Assembly (NCBI GenBank): GCA_025403435.1
Contig: JAJQZP010000418.1
Span: forward strand, 186,001 to 250,000
Source: Artocarpus heterophyllus
Lineage: Eukaryota; Streptophyta; Magnoliopsida; Rosales; Moraceae
Length of the DNA stretch: 64,000 nt
Direction of reading: 5' to 3'
This document shows, one piece after another, positions 45,733 through 57,709 of the stretch; within the stretch, counting starts at the first letter, position 1; each line of letters starts with the position of its first letter. The notes under the pieces were generated by a model, which saw only the letters and a program-made list of their open reading frames with translations, was not told where the DNA came from and searched no databases. Position numbers and translations under genes: made by a program.

Positions 45733-48051
45733 TGTTACTTAATGTTCTTTTAAACTTAATTATTTTTAACTAAGTTATTAAAAAGTGCAAACTTTTTTTT
45801 AAACTTTTAAATTTTTTAACTCATGTTAACATGATCCATAATTACATTTTTGTTTGTTCTTAAAAGTATTTATAATACTTATTAAACTTGTATTACAAAA
45901 CAATTTCTATTAAAATAATATATTTCTTAAACATGTAATTTACAGCGGAACCATTCTCATAACGGTAACGATACACTTGACTATGTAGTTGTCCAATTGT
46001 TGTTGCCATCTCAATAGTGAAATCTATTCCGGCCTTTTGACTAGATTTTCTACAACATAAAATAATTAGGTGAGCTCAATTAGTCCAAACAGAGCCCACA
46101 AATTAATTTCTTCCTATATGCATGATCTAATTATGCTTGAAATTTAGTTATTCATTTCATAACTTTAACTTGAACTAAGGGTCCAAGTTTTCGTACCAAG
46201 TGTGCGTAAGGGTCATCAAAACACCAAGATTGTAACATAACTTGAAACTTTCTTTGGGTTAAGAGGTTGGTATGACATTTTCTTATCTTATATGGTGAAT
46301 TGTGTTATTAGTCCTTTAAATTACAGTGACATACTATTTATGATGCTTTAATAACTTTGAATAGTGCATAATAAATGCATTTTATTAAATGGAATAAATA
46401 AAGTTTTTGAAAACCATTGTCCACACTATAGGTGGGGTTCACAACTTACTTGGATTCGACAATGCATTATTCAATTTATGTTCCTTTGCTATTGACTAAG
46501 TGTCCTGCCTGGACACTATTTTGTTATTGGCTAACTTATTCATTACTGAACTACACATTGATAATGAAATTTAAAGGTTAAATTATTAAGCTCATTATTA
46601 GTTGGTTTATTACGCAACTCGAGCGCTATGTAACTCAGTTTCCTCATTTCACATGGTAATCCTAATGCTAATAGCTAGCGAAAAAATTTCCACCGAGGTC
46701 ATTTTCCTAATTTGGACGTTTCAGGGTTCGTTTGAGGCGTTTTTGCAAAAAGTGATGATTTTGCCCTTTATGGGTATTTAAAATTGTTTTTGAACTCATT
46801 TTAATCATGAACTCACATTTACTCAATATTCAAAACAATGCAAAAACCTAAGGATTAGTTTTTATTTTGCAAAAGATCCATTTCATCAAAATTTTATAGT
46901 TTTGGATTATAATATGAAAAATCTAGATGATTTTGCCCCTAGAATCAAAAATGACCATTTTATACTGTTACGTTTTGTTTTTCACAAGGATTAAAACTCT
47001 TTTAAGTTTTTAGGTCAAATTTCTTTAATTTCAAAACACTTTTCTTTTTAAAACTATTTTCCAAATTTTGTGATTAAAAACTCGTAAAATTCATAACTCA
47101 TAAACCAAGCAAAATTTTCACACACCATTTATGATTTTGAACACTTTAACGAGTTTTACGACTTTCGTGTTATTGAATTTTTGCAAACTCTGACTGTACA
47201 GTGGTGCCTTTCAAAATTTTACAAAACTTTGTTCATAAAAGTCCTTTATTTTGCTATTTTAGACAAATCTTTTTTTTTTCCTGAAAATAAACTGGTCTCT
47301 AAGTTGGTCAAAATCACATTCTTTTGAAAACTATCAAAACTTTGCATATTAACAAAGTTTGTGAAACTTTCTCTTTTTAAGCACTAAAGTCCTAATTTCT
47401 AGCATCCATCATTATCATCATACATAAAATACTTAACATAATCATACCATGGAGTTTTTATATGCCATAGTCCAACACCATAACAAAACACACACAAACC
47501 TCATGGAAAAACCACAAATTTTCAAAGTAAAGGTTAGGATTTTTACCAAGGGTTTCCTTAGCTTTCTGATCGTCCTTTGTGAAGCTCAAAGCGTGCTATA
47601 ATTTCTTAACAAAATCATGATAAAACCCCATCAAAAACCCACCAAAATCTTGACAGAATTCACTAAAATCTTAGAAAAAGTTTAGATAATTTACCTTCAA
47701 AGTTGCTTAGACTTGATCTCTAACACAAGAACTTGCTTCTAAAGTAGATTTGAAATGGTATTCTTAAAAAACATTTCAGAAAGTGAAGAAGCTAGGGCCG
47801 GTTTCTTTGAGAGAGAAATGGGTGTGTTTTGCATGATGCATGTGCATTAAAAAATGATGAAGATAAATTTTGATCTTATCACTTAGGCCCTTAATTACAA
47901 AATAGTTTGCTTTAAGGACTAAAATGAAAACAAAATCTTGTCCCCACCACATGCTAAAACTGGTTATAACTAGGGAGAGGTGACCAATTTTCCACCTCTC
48001 GGGTGGCACTTTGGTTGGTTTCACACCCTTTTATGCAATGTGAATTTTACA
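45733..48051 (-). repeat. LTR of truncated Ty3-type element
   Basis: On the minus strand it would start TGTAAAATTCACATTG near 48051 and end AAGTAACA at 45733, just before the primer site. The sequence is AT-rich, with a GTGAGCTCAATTAGTCC block (46070) like the region before the 3' end of other LTRs here. The outer boundary is a best guess because no target duplication can be checked. Confidence 0.5.
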
Positions 48052-49458
48052 TTACATTGTATTTTTTTTATATTATCAGTGTAAAACAGAGGAGATATTT
48101 ACTTTAATAGTCTAAAATTACATTGAGTTACTTTTTATCTATGTTGTCTAATCTCAACACAGTATTTTGTCTATTTATGTTTGGATAATTTCTATATAAT
48201 TATATTGTTCTATGCACTATTCACTTTGAATGTCTCTTTAGACTATGTTCCAACAACTGTTGGACTATAGGCACAAAATCCTCACCCATTTACCTGACTA
48301 GTAAATACACAATTTCTATGCTATATAGGAGCATGGCATGATTTTCTACTTTAATTTACATTTTTTTCTTCATAATTTTATATAACAAAAATTATAATTA
48401 ATGTGACATAAATTTCATCTTAAGAGTATTTTATTAAATTTTTTAAGTATTTAAACCCACAAAATTTGCATAGTTAAGATAATCCAATTTGCACAAAAAT
48501 TTACATACATAATGCACATTAATATCATTCAGATGCAATTCATATTTTATCGTAATTTTACAAAATATGATTTATCGAGGAAGATTCATTGTGTAAATAA
48601 AAATAAATTCTAGATTTAAACATATTCATTTTTTTGGATCTTATAATATCTAAGACTGTGACCAGTTTGAGACTAGGAGAGTGAGGTCATCAAAGTTTTT
48701 TCGTGTCACGGATCATTGGGAATGGGCTAGATGGCAGGAACCAACGACTTCTCTTTGTTAGGGTGTTATTTCCATCTTTATAATTTTGTTTGGTCTTTGT
48801 GTATGTTTACATAGATAAAGGTAATGGGATCTCCATCGCATCTATATTATGTAATACTTGAGCACTCTAGCGTTGTTGGTGTAATAAAGGATATGGTCTC
48901 CCTACCTTTGGTCTTCATTTGTATTTTACACCTATTAAATATCATCAATGTATGTGGTGACTGGTGGCTAGATCTGACTCTATGTCAAGTTGCATGCCCT
49001 AGTCAGGGAAGACTTTATTTTAATCGATTGGTTTTTTCTATCGACAATAGTGGTATCTTGTAAGAAGCCATTGATAAGCTCTATTCTAGGTGTCGAGTGA
49101 GCTTTTCTCCTTTGGGTTTCGACGCTTGTCTTTTATCCTTGCGCTTTATCATTTTTTTTATTATGGATCTCGTCTTTGTTTGCACTACCTTTAGTGTGAA
49201 TGAAGTCTCATTCAAAAACTAAAAAGAAACTTGTTTAAGACACCTTAACAAAACTGGATTTGTTTTTGAAAATTATTTTTTTCTTAAGAAAAATTTTGAA
49301 AAATCTTTTAACATTCAAAAAAAATAAATTCAAGATTTTTTTTTTGAAATTTGATGTTTTATTTTAGTTTTTTTTTATGTTTTTAAAATCTACAAATAAG
49401 TTTTATAAACTATTTAAGGTTAATCATGTCGTTTCCTTCTATTTTTTTTCTATGGGTT
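48052..49458. other. Intergenic; no gene recognised
   Basis: AT-rich to 48650. 48650-49220 is GC-richer with a 79-residue plus-strand frame (48824-49063, GACTGGTGGCTAGATC region) and ends in GTGAATGAAGTCTCATTC and an A-rich tail. This could be the 3' end of a non-LTR element, but nothing decisive is visible. Confidence 0.35.
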
Positions 49459-49918
49459 ATATCATTTTTGTACCTTGTGATTTAGAGATACAACACATTA
49501 GTACCTTGTTGTTTAGAAAACATAAAAATAGTACTCTGTAGTTTTCAAAATATAATTTTGGTGCCCTAAGTTCATGTTTTAATATGAACTTTATTTTTTA
49601 CCCTTAATGAATCTTAATTTAATTTTGTAAAATTATATTATATCAAAACAAAAGATTAAATATCCTTAGAAACAAAAAATGAAATAAAACTCATTGAAGA
49701 AAACCATATATGTGGATTTATTTATTTTTGTGATATTGTTTGTATTTATTTTCTTTTATAGTTTTAGTTGTATAATTTACTGTCCATTAATAAAAGGCTA
49801 AGTTGAAAATTTTATTTCACAAAATATGGATGCAAGGTATCAAAATTATATTTTTGAAAACTACAAGGTATCAATGTGATGTTTTCTTAAAATATATACA
49901 AGATACCAAAACGATAAA
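49459..49918. mobile_element. Inverted-repeat element with ~120-bp arms
   Basis: 49459-49580 (TATCATTTTTGTACCTTG onwards, with GTAGTTTTCAAAATATAATT) is complemented by 49800-49918. The centre is about 220 bp. It is of the type often found as MULE-like or foldback elements in plants. No target duplication was identified. Confidence 0.65.
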
Positions 49919-51319
49919 AGGTTTTTTTTTTTTTTTTTATACAAAGAATGGAGAATTTTTATAACTTCTGAGAGTAGAGAGATAAATTGAGAAATAATAA
50001 AAATTGAGATGTATCATTATATAATCAACTTGATGGAAAAATAAAGTAAAGAGAGAAAATATTGTTCATTGAAGATGTTTTATTCTTTTAGAATAGGTCT
50101 TATTGAAGATTTTAAACTTAAAGCTACATTTAATTGCCCTTTTTCGGCAGATGGGGATTCCAATTCCACTACTCTTCCACTTCAGAAATAGATAGAGAGG
50201 CCTTTCGTAAGAAATTGGGGGGTGGTGGGAGTGCGGCGGGGAACTTCAGAAATAGATAGAGAGGCCTTTCGTTAAAAAATAAGGGGGAGACACAGAGAGA
50301 GAGAGAGAGAGCTGGAGTTGGGGAAAAGAAAACACAAATCACCGGAACCTTAGCCGGAAAAGACATCTCCTCGTGATCTTTGCCGTTTATCTGCCATCTC
50401 CTTGGCTTTCCGGTCAGCGGCCGAATCTGATGCCGCGTGGGAAAGTTTTCTGCCCTTTGATATGCCTCTTCTTCCTTCTCCACCAAGAACACTACATCAT
50501 CGACGACCTTAGTAAGGTACAAAGCTTAGTCGTTTCATTTCTTAATCTACTTGCTTTTATATCATGAATTATTCTTTCACTGAAAAAAAAAAAACAGTTG
50601 GTTTGTTGTCTTGTTTTTTTTTTTTTATGGAATGAAGTTCATTTGTTATTCGGATCGAAATAAGAGTATACATGCATCATTTGACAGTTTATTTTGTGTT
50701 TTTCTAATATTTCGTGTTTATTATATATGATACTAATAAATTATGAAGGTGATTTGTTGATAATAATCTAGATTGGCAGTTTCTTGAATTAGATAGATCA
50801 AGGGGTAAAATAAGGTGCATGCTTGGATCTGAAAAATTATCTGTTGACTGTGAACAGAGACATCCATGTTTTCCCTTGTGGTTAAATCAACCGAAAAACC
50901 GAAAATCAGGTTTTTTTTTCCTATTCTTTTCTTTTTAATGAGGATGCGTGTGAATATATATTTTTCTAAAATACTATGTATGTTTAGGTCTGTTTGTGTA
51001 TATACGTAGGTGTGTATAGGCTGTATTAAACATCTTACCTAAGAGATAAAGGGAAAGTTATTACTTTGTTTTTTTTTTAATAGTTCCTTCTTTTTGTAAT
51101 TGTTTATTTTTGTTAAATTTTTAATTTGATTATATCTTATGATAATAGGAAACTTAGATTAGAGGCTAGGAAACTTTCTTATTGCATTGTGTCTATATAC
51201 TCGTCTTATTTCGCTGGAAAGGTATGCATGTATGTAAAAAAAATAAAGAGACAGATGTTAAAAATTAGTTCAAAATTCTGATTGAACTCAAGCCCCTTAA
51301 GCAATTGCCTCGCTTTGAT

Positions 51320-51625
51320 TCCTCAATTTTTATTGATACAGTAACGGTCCTTGAATTTTCCAAATGTTGCGCTAAAAATACATCCATAATACCTTAAAAA
51401 TCTGACACGTGAAGGACATGTAATTCATAAATAAGAGATAATCTAGTAAAATTACTTTTAAATAGTTTGATTTAGGTGGGTGTTTAAATCCGATCATGGG
51501 CACCTCATCTAATGAAATCCATTAACTTTTAATGTTTATGTCACTGTTAACGTAACATTTGAAAAGCTTAAAGACTATTAACGTATCAATTGAAGGTTTA
51601 GAGGCCAAATAAGGCCACTGCTATA
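51320..51625. repeat. Short inverted-repeat element in intron
   Basis: The left end (ATTCCTCAATTTTTATTGAT, 51319 onward, to CCAAATGTTGCG) is complemented by AACATTTGAAAAGC to CAATTGAAGGTTTAGAGGCC (51555-51610). Arms are about 60 bp and imperfect. Confidence 0.55.
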
Positions 51626-52009
51626 TCTCAAAAGCCAAGAGTAAAAGCAACCCTCATCCCCCGAGAATACTTTCAAATTGCTATATTTACACTATTTTTT
51701 AAGTTCCAAATATAATAAGTTAAGCATATTCTTATATTTCAAACTTAAACAAATAAAATTAACCAAACATCAACGACACTTTTTTCTTGAAGGAACCATC
51801 AATGACACTTAGGCAATTTTTGTGGATTGTAAACTTTAAAAGGTGAATTTAACAAGGGAACTTGCACTATATTTCATGTTCTCCAAAAACTTGAAGAAGT
51901 AAATATTGAATTTATTTTAAATGATAAGTGTTAGATTCTTTAAACGGTTTACATGTTTTACCTATTCTACCTTTATTTTTAATTGCAACAGTTTAAAACT
52001 CTAAAAACT

Positions 52010-52500
52010 CCTCAAAATTCAACTCTCTCTCCCCCTCCCCCCTCCTCTCTTTCTGACTCTGCGCCGCCCAACAACATTCGCGACGAAATAACCTTTTTCC
52101 CCCACATTGTCCATCGTCGTCCGTAGATCCGCCTCATCGCTGGTCGTTCAACGTCCGTCGCAGATCTACCCCTAGTCTCACGGCATCGTCCCCTGACAGA
52201 CCATCGTGACATTGCTCTCCTCATCCATGGCTTTTGTAATGATGACAAAACTTGACCGATGAAGCCCCAAGACTCGCGACACCATTTCTAGCGTCTCATC
52301 GTTTTTTATCCTTGCAGACCCTTGTGACCTTTCTCTCCTCGTCCATGGAGCGACACAACAAGGGTTTGTAAGGAGAAAACGTCGAAGTCATTTGTCGTCA
52401 CAATCGGAACTTCATCTCTATCGCGACTTTGGTCAGTGATTGGCAGCATTTGGGGCCGAGATTCCTCATGGGAAAGGCGGGGTTTTGTAGATTGTCGGAC
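52010..52500. other. GC-rich tract of unknown origin inside PP2 pseudogene 2 intron
   Basis: About 490 bp much richer in G+C than its surroundings, opening with a CTCTCTCCCCCTCCCC run. An open 78-codon minus-strand frame (52012-52248) and repeats of a CCTTGTGACCTTTCTCTCCT / CATCGTGACATTGCTCTCCT type (52202-52345) are visible. No domain recognised; a captured gene fragment is possible. Confidence 0.4.
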
Positions 52501-53984
52501 TTATAGTGGAATGGACGGTGTAGGAGTCGCATGACGATGGTGTAGGTGGCACGTGACTGGCTGTGGAACTCCTGTGGCCAGCGGAGGGAGTGAAAAGAAA
52601 CTTTTTTTTTTTTTCAAGAGCAGGAAGAGGAGAGAAAAGAAAGGAGAAAAAAACAAAAACAGATAAAAGTATTTTGAAATTTTAACCCTAAAAAATGATT
52701 TTTTTTTTTCAATATGCAATTTACTAAGCTTGTTTTGAACATCTAACATTAATTTTTTATTAGTCATTCTAAAATTGTTATTTCGCATCAAAATTTGAAG
52801 TGCTAATCTCAAAAATGGTCTTTAAATTTTATTTTCAATTTTACTTTGGCTATTGACTTCTAAAACATCCAGATTCATCCTTAATTTATAAGCTTGTTTC
52901 AATTTTAGTTCTTTTCATTAGAGGGGTATTAAAAACAAGATAGAATATGAATATAATGTTAATATAAAATGGTATTCTTCTTGATAGAATTATGAATATG
53001 CTTGTTAGGTTGATGTAAAAATTTAAAATAACACTCTATAAACGGATAGTATCTATATTTTATTCTTTTTTTAACATTCAACTTATGAAAACGATAAAAA
53101 CTATGAACAAACTGATAAGTCAGAGATGAGTTTAAGACGTTTTAAAAGTGAGAAGACTAAAGGGATGTAAGTGGTGCTCTATCTTTGATAATATGCAAGG
53201 CATATTCATTCACAAGATTTTACTGGCTAAATTCGTTACCAGCACTTCTTTTCAACAAGGTGTATTCAAGAGAGTGGCTTGATATCTAAAGTTCAAAGTG
53301 CAAATATAAAAAAACTCTTGCATGTTATTATATAGAGTACAGATATGCTACAATGTAAAGCACTTATATGCTACAATTTACAGTTCCAACTCCACAGGTG
53401 AAAATCTTCTTACAAACACCCTAACTAAACTAGTGAGTGCTCTCTCTCTTCTCTTTTTCTTTTATTTTTTGGTTTAATTAAATTTTCCTTTCGGTATCCT
53501 GATTAGTGATATAAATTTTCAGGCGCGCGTACATAATACGTTTGGCATCAATCATTGAAGTTATAACTTATGGACGAGCTTTACATATCCAATGCAAGCT
53601 AGACACAAGAATACTATCTCCCAACACAACTTATGCTGCTTACTTTGTTTACTCTGTTTGTAGTGGTCGCTCTAGCAACCGCAGGCTGACTTCATTTCGC
53701 CTTCTCACAGAGATAATATTGTCAAAGAAGACTTGACATGAATTAATTGCACGTAAGTCAAAAGTTGATAGCACTATCATGATTCAAGGAAGAAATGATG
53801 GATGAATAGAACTTAAGATGGGAGAGTTACTTTGTTGGCAAATACGACAACAATGGTAGTGCTATCGTGGAGATGAGTAGAAAGAACGGAGATTTTATAA
53901 GGGAATTACTTTACTTGTTGGTGGTGTTGAGATCCGGCCTAGTAATGAAAACGACAAAAAAAAAAGAAAGCCTAGTTAAGTCTT

Positions 53985-54935
53985 AGGATTCTTTTCATAT
54001 TTATCCATAATACTATGTCACTTATGTCATTTTGCCCTTTGTTTTTTAAAACGTACTACTTAATTTTCTTAAATTTTATTCCATTAGTAAGTTTTCTCAT
54101 TCCATCTAACTCTGTTAGTTTTTAAATGGTTTTTTACATAATATTTTTATAGTCCCCCAAACTATGTGATTTATGTTTTTTTACCCTTGATTTTCAAAAT
54201 GTATTACTAGGTCCTTTTATTTATTTTTTGTTAGCAAATAACCTCTTTCCATCTAATTTTGCATGGTTAATAAATTGATTTATTTTTTTCTAACTTTACA
54301 AAACCTCCGGGCCAAGGCAGTTGATATACCCACAACTAGTATGTGAATATTTTTTACAACATGTCATTCTTATACAAATACAAAGACAATTCAAGAGGGG
54401 TTCTTTACATGAAATTAAAATAATATGTTCTTTTTTTTGAAAAAAATTCAAAAGCTCTATTCTTTTAAAGAATTTTGTGGGCTTTTTTTTTTTTTTTTTC
54501 CTTAGGCTTCTTTTATGTGGTTGTAATGGCCTTTTGCAAAAAAATAATACATTTCTTTGAACTCTTTTTTCCTTAACCTATTTTTTCTCCTTAAGCTCTT
54601 TTTATGTTTAGACTTTCCCCAAAGTTTGAAGAAAAACATTGACTTGTAAAGTTGAACAAAATTAGACAGAAAGGGGTTATTTGCTAACAAAAGAATGGAG
54701 GGCATTTTGGCCGGGGGGGGGTGGGGTTTGGGGAGAGATGACATAAGTGATATAATTTAAGAGAAAATATAAAAATATTCCTTAAAAACAATCCAAAAAC
54801 TAACAGAATTGGATGGAAGGGGGAAACTTACTAATGAAGCAAAGTTTGAGAGATTAATTAGTACGTTTTATAAGTCATAGGGCAAAGTGACATAGTTCAA
54901 GGGCAAATGTGAAAATAATCCTAATTTTTAAGAGC
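53985..54935. mobile_element. Long inverted-repeat (foldback or MULE-like) element
   Basis: The left arm (53985-54290) and right arm (54650-54935) are complementary over about 290 bp. Examples are CTTAGGATTCTTTTCA with TGAAAATAATCCTAA, and AAAACGTACTA with TAGTACGTTTT. The centre (54290-54650) is AT-rich with a G-run at 54711. No transposase is visible. Confidence 0.7.
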
Positions 54936-56459
54936 ACCCAAAAATAGGGAAAATGCGATGTAAAGGTATTTTTGTACATGGCAGTAGTCGACTCGCTGAG
55001 GGAAGGATGTTTGGTGGCGTATATTATTAAAATTTTTAATATTTTTGTAAAATTTTTTATTCAAATCCATTTCTAATTTGTTTTATTTTAAAATAGTTGA
55101 TGTTTAAAATAAGTAAAAATTACACATTTTAGCCAATTTAGATACCCTAATAAACTAAATGACTTGATCTTATATAATAGTCAATAATGATCAAAACTCT
55201 CACTAAATCTTTTTCATCATGCCAAATCTACCTGTATTTGTTATGTGCAAATCCCTACTCTATGTAATGTAAGAAAAATTCAGGCACTCTTTTTTTAGTT
55301 CCATATTAATTTTCCAACGACAATTATATGTATTTAAATTCATTTGTTATTGGGTTATAGACCATTTTTAATTTATATGTGTGGTTTAAGTTTCAATATA
55401 TTAATTCTTCCCCTTTTTGTTTGATATCTTTATTGCCAATATATGTGTTTCCAAAGTGCTCATTAAAAGAAAACATGATATGCGGCATATGAATGAAATT
55501 CAAATTGGAATCTATATTCTCATTGCTGATTGACTAATTAAAAACGTCAAAATTCACCATCAAATATCGGGTCATTAAAAACATTAATGGTCTTGAAAAA
55601 CTTTTGAAGGTGGAAGGATTATTATTATCTTAACAGCTGGATGAATTATTTGAGTTTGGCCAATATAAATTTAGTTTCAAGGACATTTAATTTTTCTACC
55701 ATCTATATTCGGCCATATATGTCTTTAAATAATGTACAAAATTTTTTAAAAATACTTAAACATTGTTTAGTGTTGAAGGTGTTCTTTATATTTTTAACAA
55801 TTTGACTTGTCAAATTGATTTTTTTTTCAGAAAATGAGGAAATAACAGTTTTTTAAACTTTTTGAAGTAAACAATAAGTTTTAAAAATAAATATAGTAAA
55901 TAGCATATTATGATATAAATAATTTATTTATTGTGTAAATAAATATTATTTACACTGTAAACAAGAGAGCAAATAAATTACTTACACCTTAATTCTATTT
56001 ATTGTATAAATAAGAATTATTTACACTATAAACAAGATGATAAATAAATTATTCACACTATAAATATGCTATTTACTACATATGTTTTCAAAATCTAATA
56101 TTAGAAAAGTGATATATGCACATTATCAGAACCTCAAAATCTATATTTGTCACTGTATTCTATCAGCCATATACCCTAGGTTGTTGGTGATAGAAGAGTT
56201 GCCCTAAATGAGAACATCCACTCTGTTTATGTCCCAAATAAGCACAATGTAGAATAGTTCTTGTGTTGTCAGTGGTGCCAACATACTAATCCTCAAGGAA
56301 TTTATCAAATAGCCATAAAAAATTCTAACAATGCCACGTGAGGTCATAATATGTAACATAATAGGTTGTTAGAACAAAATTGTGATGAAAACCATCATCA
56401 CCCAAGATCATTCATGTCAAATCACTAAGAATATAGATAAGATACAGAAGCTAACCTAA
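54936..56459. other. Intergenic; tandem repeat at 55920-56065
   Basis: AT-rich. Two units of about 73 bp with TTATTGTxTAAATAA, ATTATTTACACT(A/G)TAAACAAGA and AAATAAATTA(C/T)T(T/C)ACAC. No gene. The far left part of the copia C LTR may begin before 56460. Confidence 0.5.
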
Positions 56460-56848
56460 ATCCATAGGTGAGATGTGATTCCAGAGTCTGTAGGTTGAGG
56501 ATCTTGCAAGTCTTGTACGTAAGTTCTCCTTTACAGTATGCCTCTATAATTTCTCTAAAGATGGGGAACAAAAAAATAACGTACGTACTAACTTTGGGAC
56601 CACAACCCCTTAATATAACTGCTAAACCCTAGCAATTATTCTTAATTATTAATTTAACCTATCATAAAATTAGTAATTATATTTTGGTCTTTATATATAG
56701 AAAACCCACACTTAATGATGCATTAAAAGCCCAAAACCCAAATTTGATCACTTTTAATTAGGCAACCTTATGTAATGGCCTTTAATTCACATTTATTTAA
56801 TATATTAGCCCATATATTGGATTTAGATTCAACAATCTCCCACTTGGG
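56460..56848 (-). repeat. Copia C polypurine tract and 3' LTR (outer end uncertain)
   Basis: On the minus strand CCAAGTGGGAGAT (56835-56847) precedes TGTTGAATC, the LTR start at 56834. A TATATAAAG box lies at 56690-56698. I could not place the outer end; it may extend left towards 56200. Confidence 0.65.
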
Positions 56849-57374
56849 CTATATTTGAAACTTTGTAAATGTGAATTATACCTTATGAGCTCATGAATTT
56901 TGCTATCAAAACCTTATGCATTTCAACAATCTTGTCCATTAATCATATCAATATAGGACCAAAGCGACCTTCGTTACATATATCGTAACTCGACCCATAA
57001 ATGATCACATATACCAATACAACTAATGACAAGATCAAGCATGAAAATTTCATGTAATGTGATCTTAACATGCCCATTTCTAACTGGTCCACCTGAAAAC
57101 CTTAGTGAGATCAAACCATACCAAAATCAGAGTGTGAATAAACTGAAAACTTTATTTCTACAAAAAATAACCTTAAAATATCCATAAATTGAAATAACTG
57201 AAAATATTTTTATATCATAAAAGCATCTAAAGTTACAAACTCCCACTAAAACTGAATATCCTAAAATGATATGACACTTATATGAGCAGTGTGCTCATGA
57301 AACATTTTGGGTGGCAATCCCTTGGTAAGCGGATTCGCAATTATAGAGTTTGTACCGATGTACTCTATAGACAA

Positions 57375-57704
57375 CTATCCACTCTGAACTCTTTCTTTCA
57401 CAACCAGGAACTTGATTTCTATATGCTTTGACTTCATCGAGCTCCTGTTGTTTTTGGAATATAAAACTGCTGACTTATTGTCACAAAATAACTTGAGTGG
57501 TCTTTGAATACTGTCTACTATGCGCAGCCCCATGACAAGATTTTGCAGCCATATTCCATGATTGGATGCCTCATAACCCGCTATGAGCTCTACTGCCATC
57601 GTAGAAGATGCTATCAGAGACTGTTTAGCACTCTTCCAAGAGACAACACCTCCAGCCAGAAGGTAGACATAGCTTGATGTAGATTTCATACTATCTTGGC
57701 ATCT
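57375..57704 (-). pseudogene. Copia C RNase H
   Basis: 104 codons open: MKSTSSYVYLLAGGVVSWKS, SLIASSTMAVELIAGYEAS and LFCDNKSAVLYSKN, the copia RNase H signature, with Met-Ala-Val-Glu where Thr-Glu-Ala-Glu is usual. The preceding CQDS lies between this frame and the insertion at 57710, and the upstream ending TNFDYA is at 60238-60255. Confidence 0.9.
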
Positions 57705-57709
57705 AGCAT
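57705..57709 (+). repeat. Target-site duplication AGCAT (left)
   Basis: AGCAT precedes TGTGACACCC and recurs at 60233-60237 directly after GGGGCGTTACA. The match is perfect, and the copia coding sequence resumes in phase on the other side. Confidence 0.92.

Larger units (their letters stand above)
50312..53945 (+). pseudogene. PP2-B-like: F-box/PP2-B pseudogene 2
   Basis: Same structure as the copy at 38242. Exon 1 (50312-50516): the start codon aligned with the ATG of copy 1 is CTG, an in-frame TAG follows, then [20 protein letters not shown] and [12 protein letters not shown], and a frame change before [17 protein letters not shown]. Exon 2 (50780-50909): FLELDRSRGKIRCMLGSEKL. Exon 3 (53523-53945): QCKLDTRILSPNTTYAAYFV, the PP2 hallmark, then frame breaks and VEIRPSNEN. 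The second intron has been invaded by the inverted repeat at 51320 and the GC-rich tract at 52010. Confidence 0.8.
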
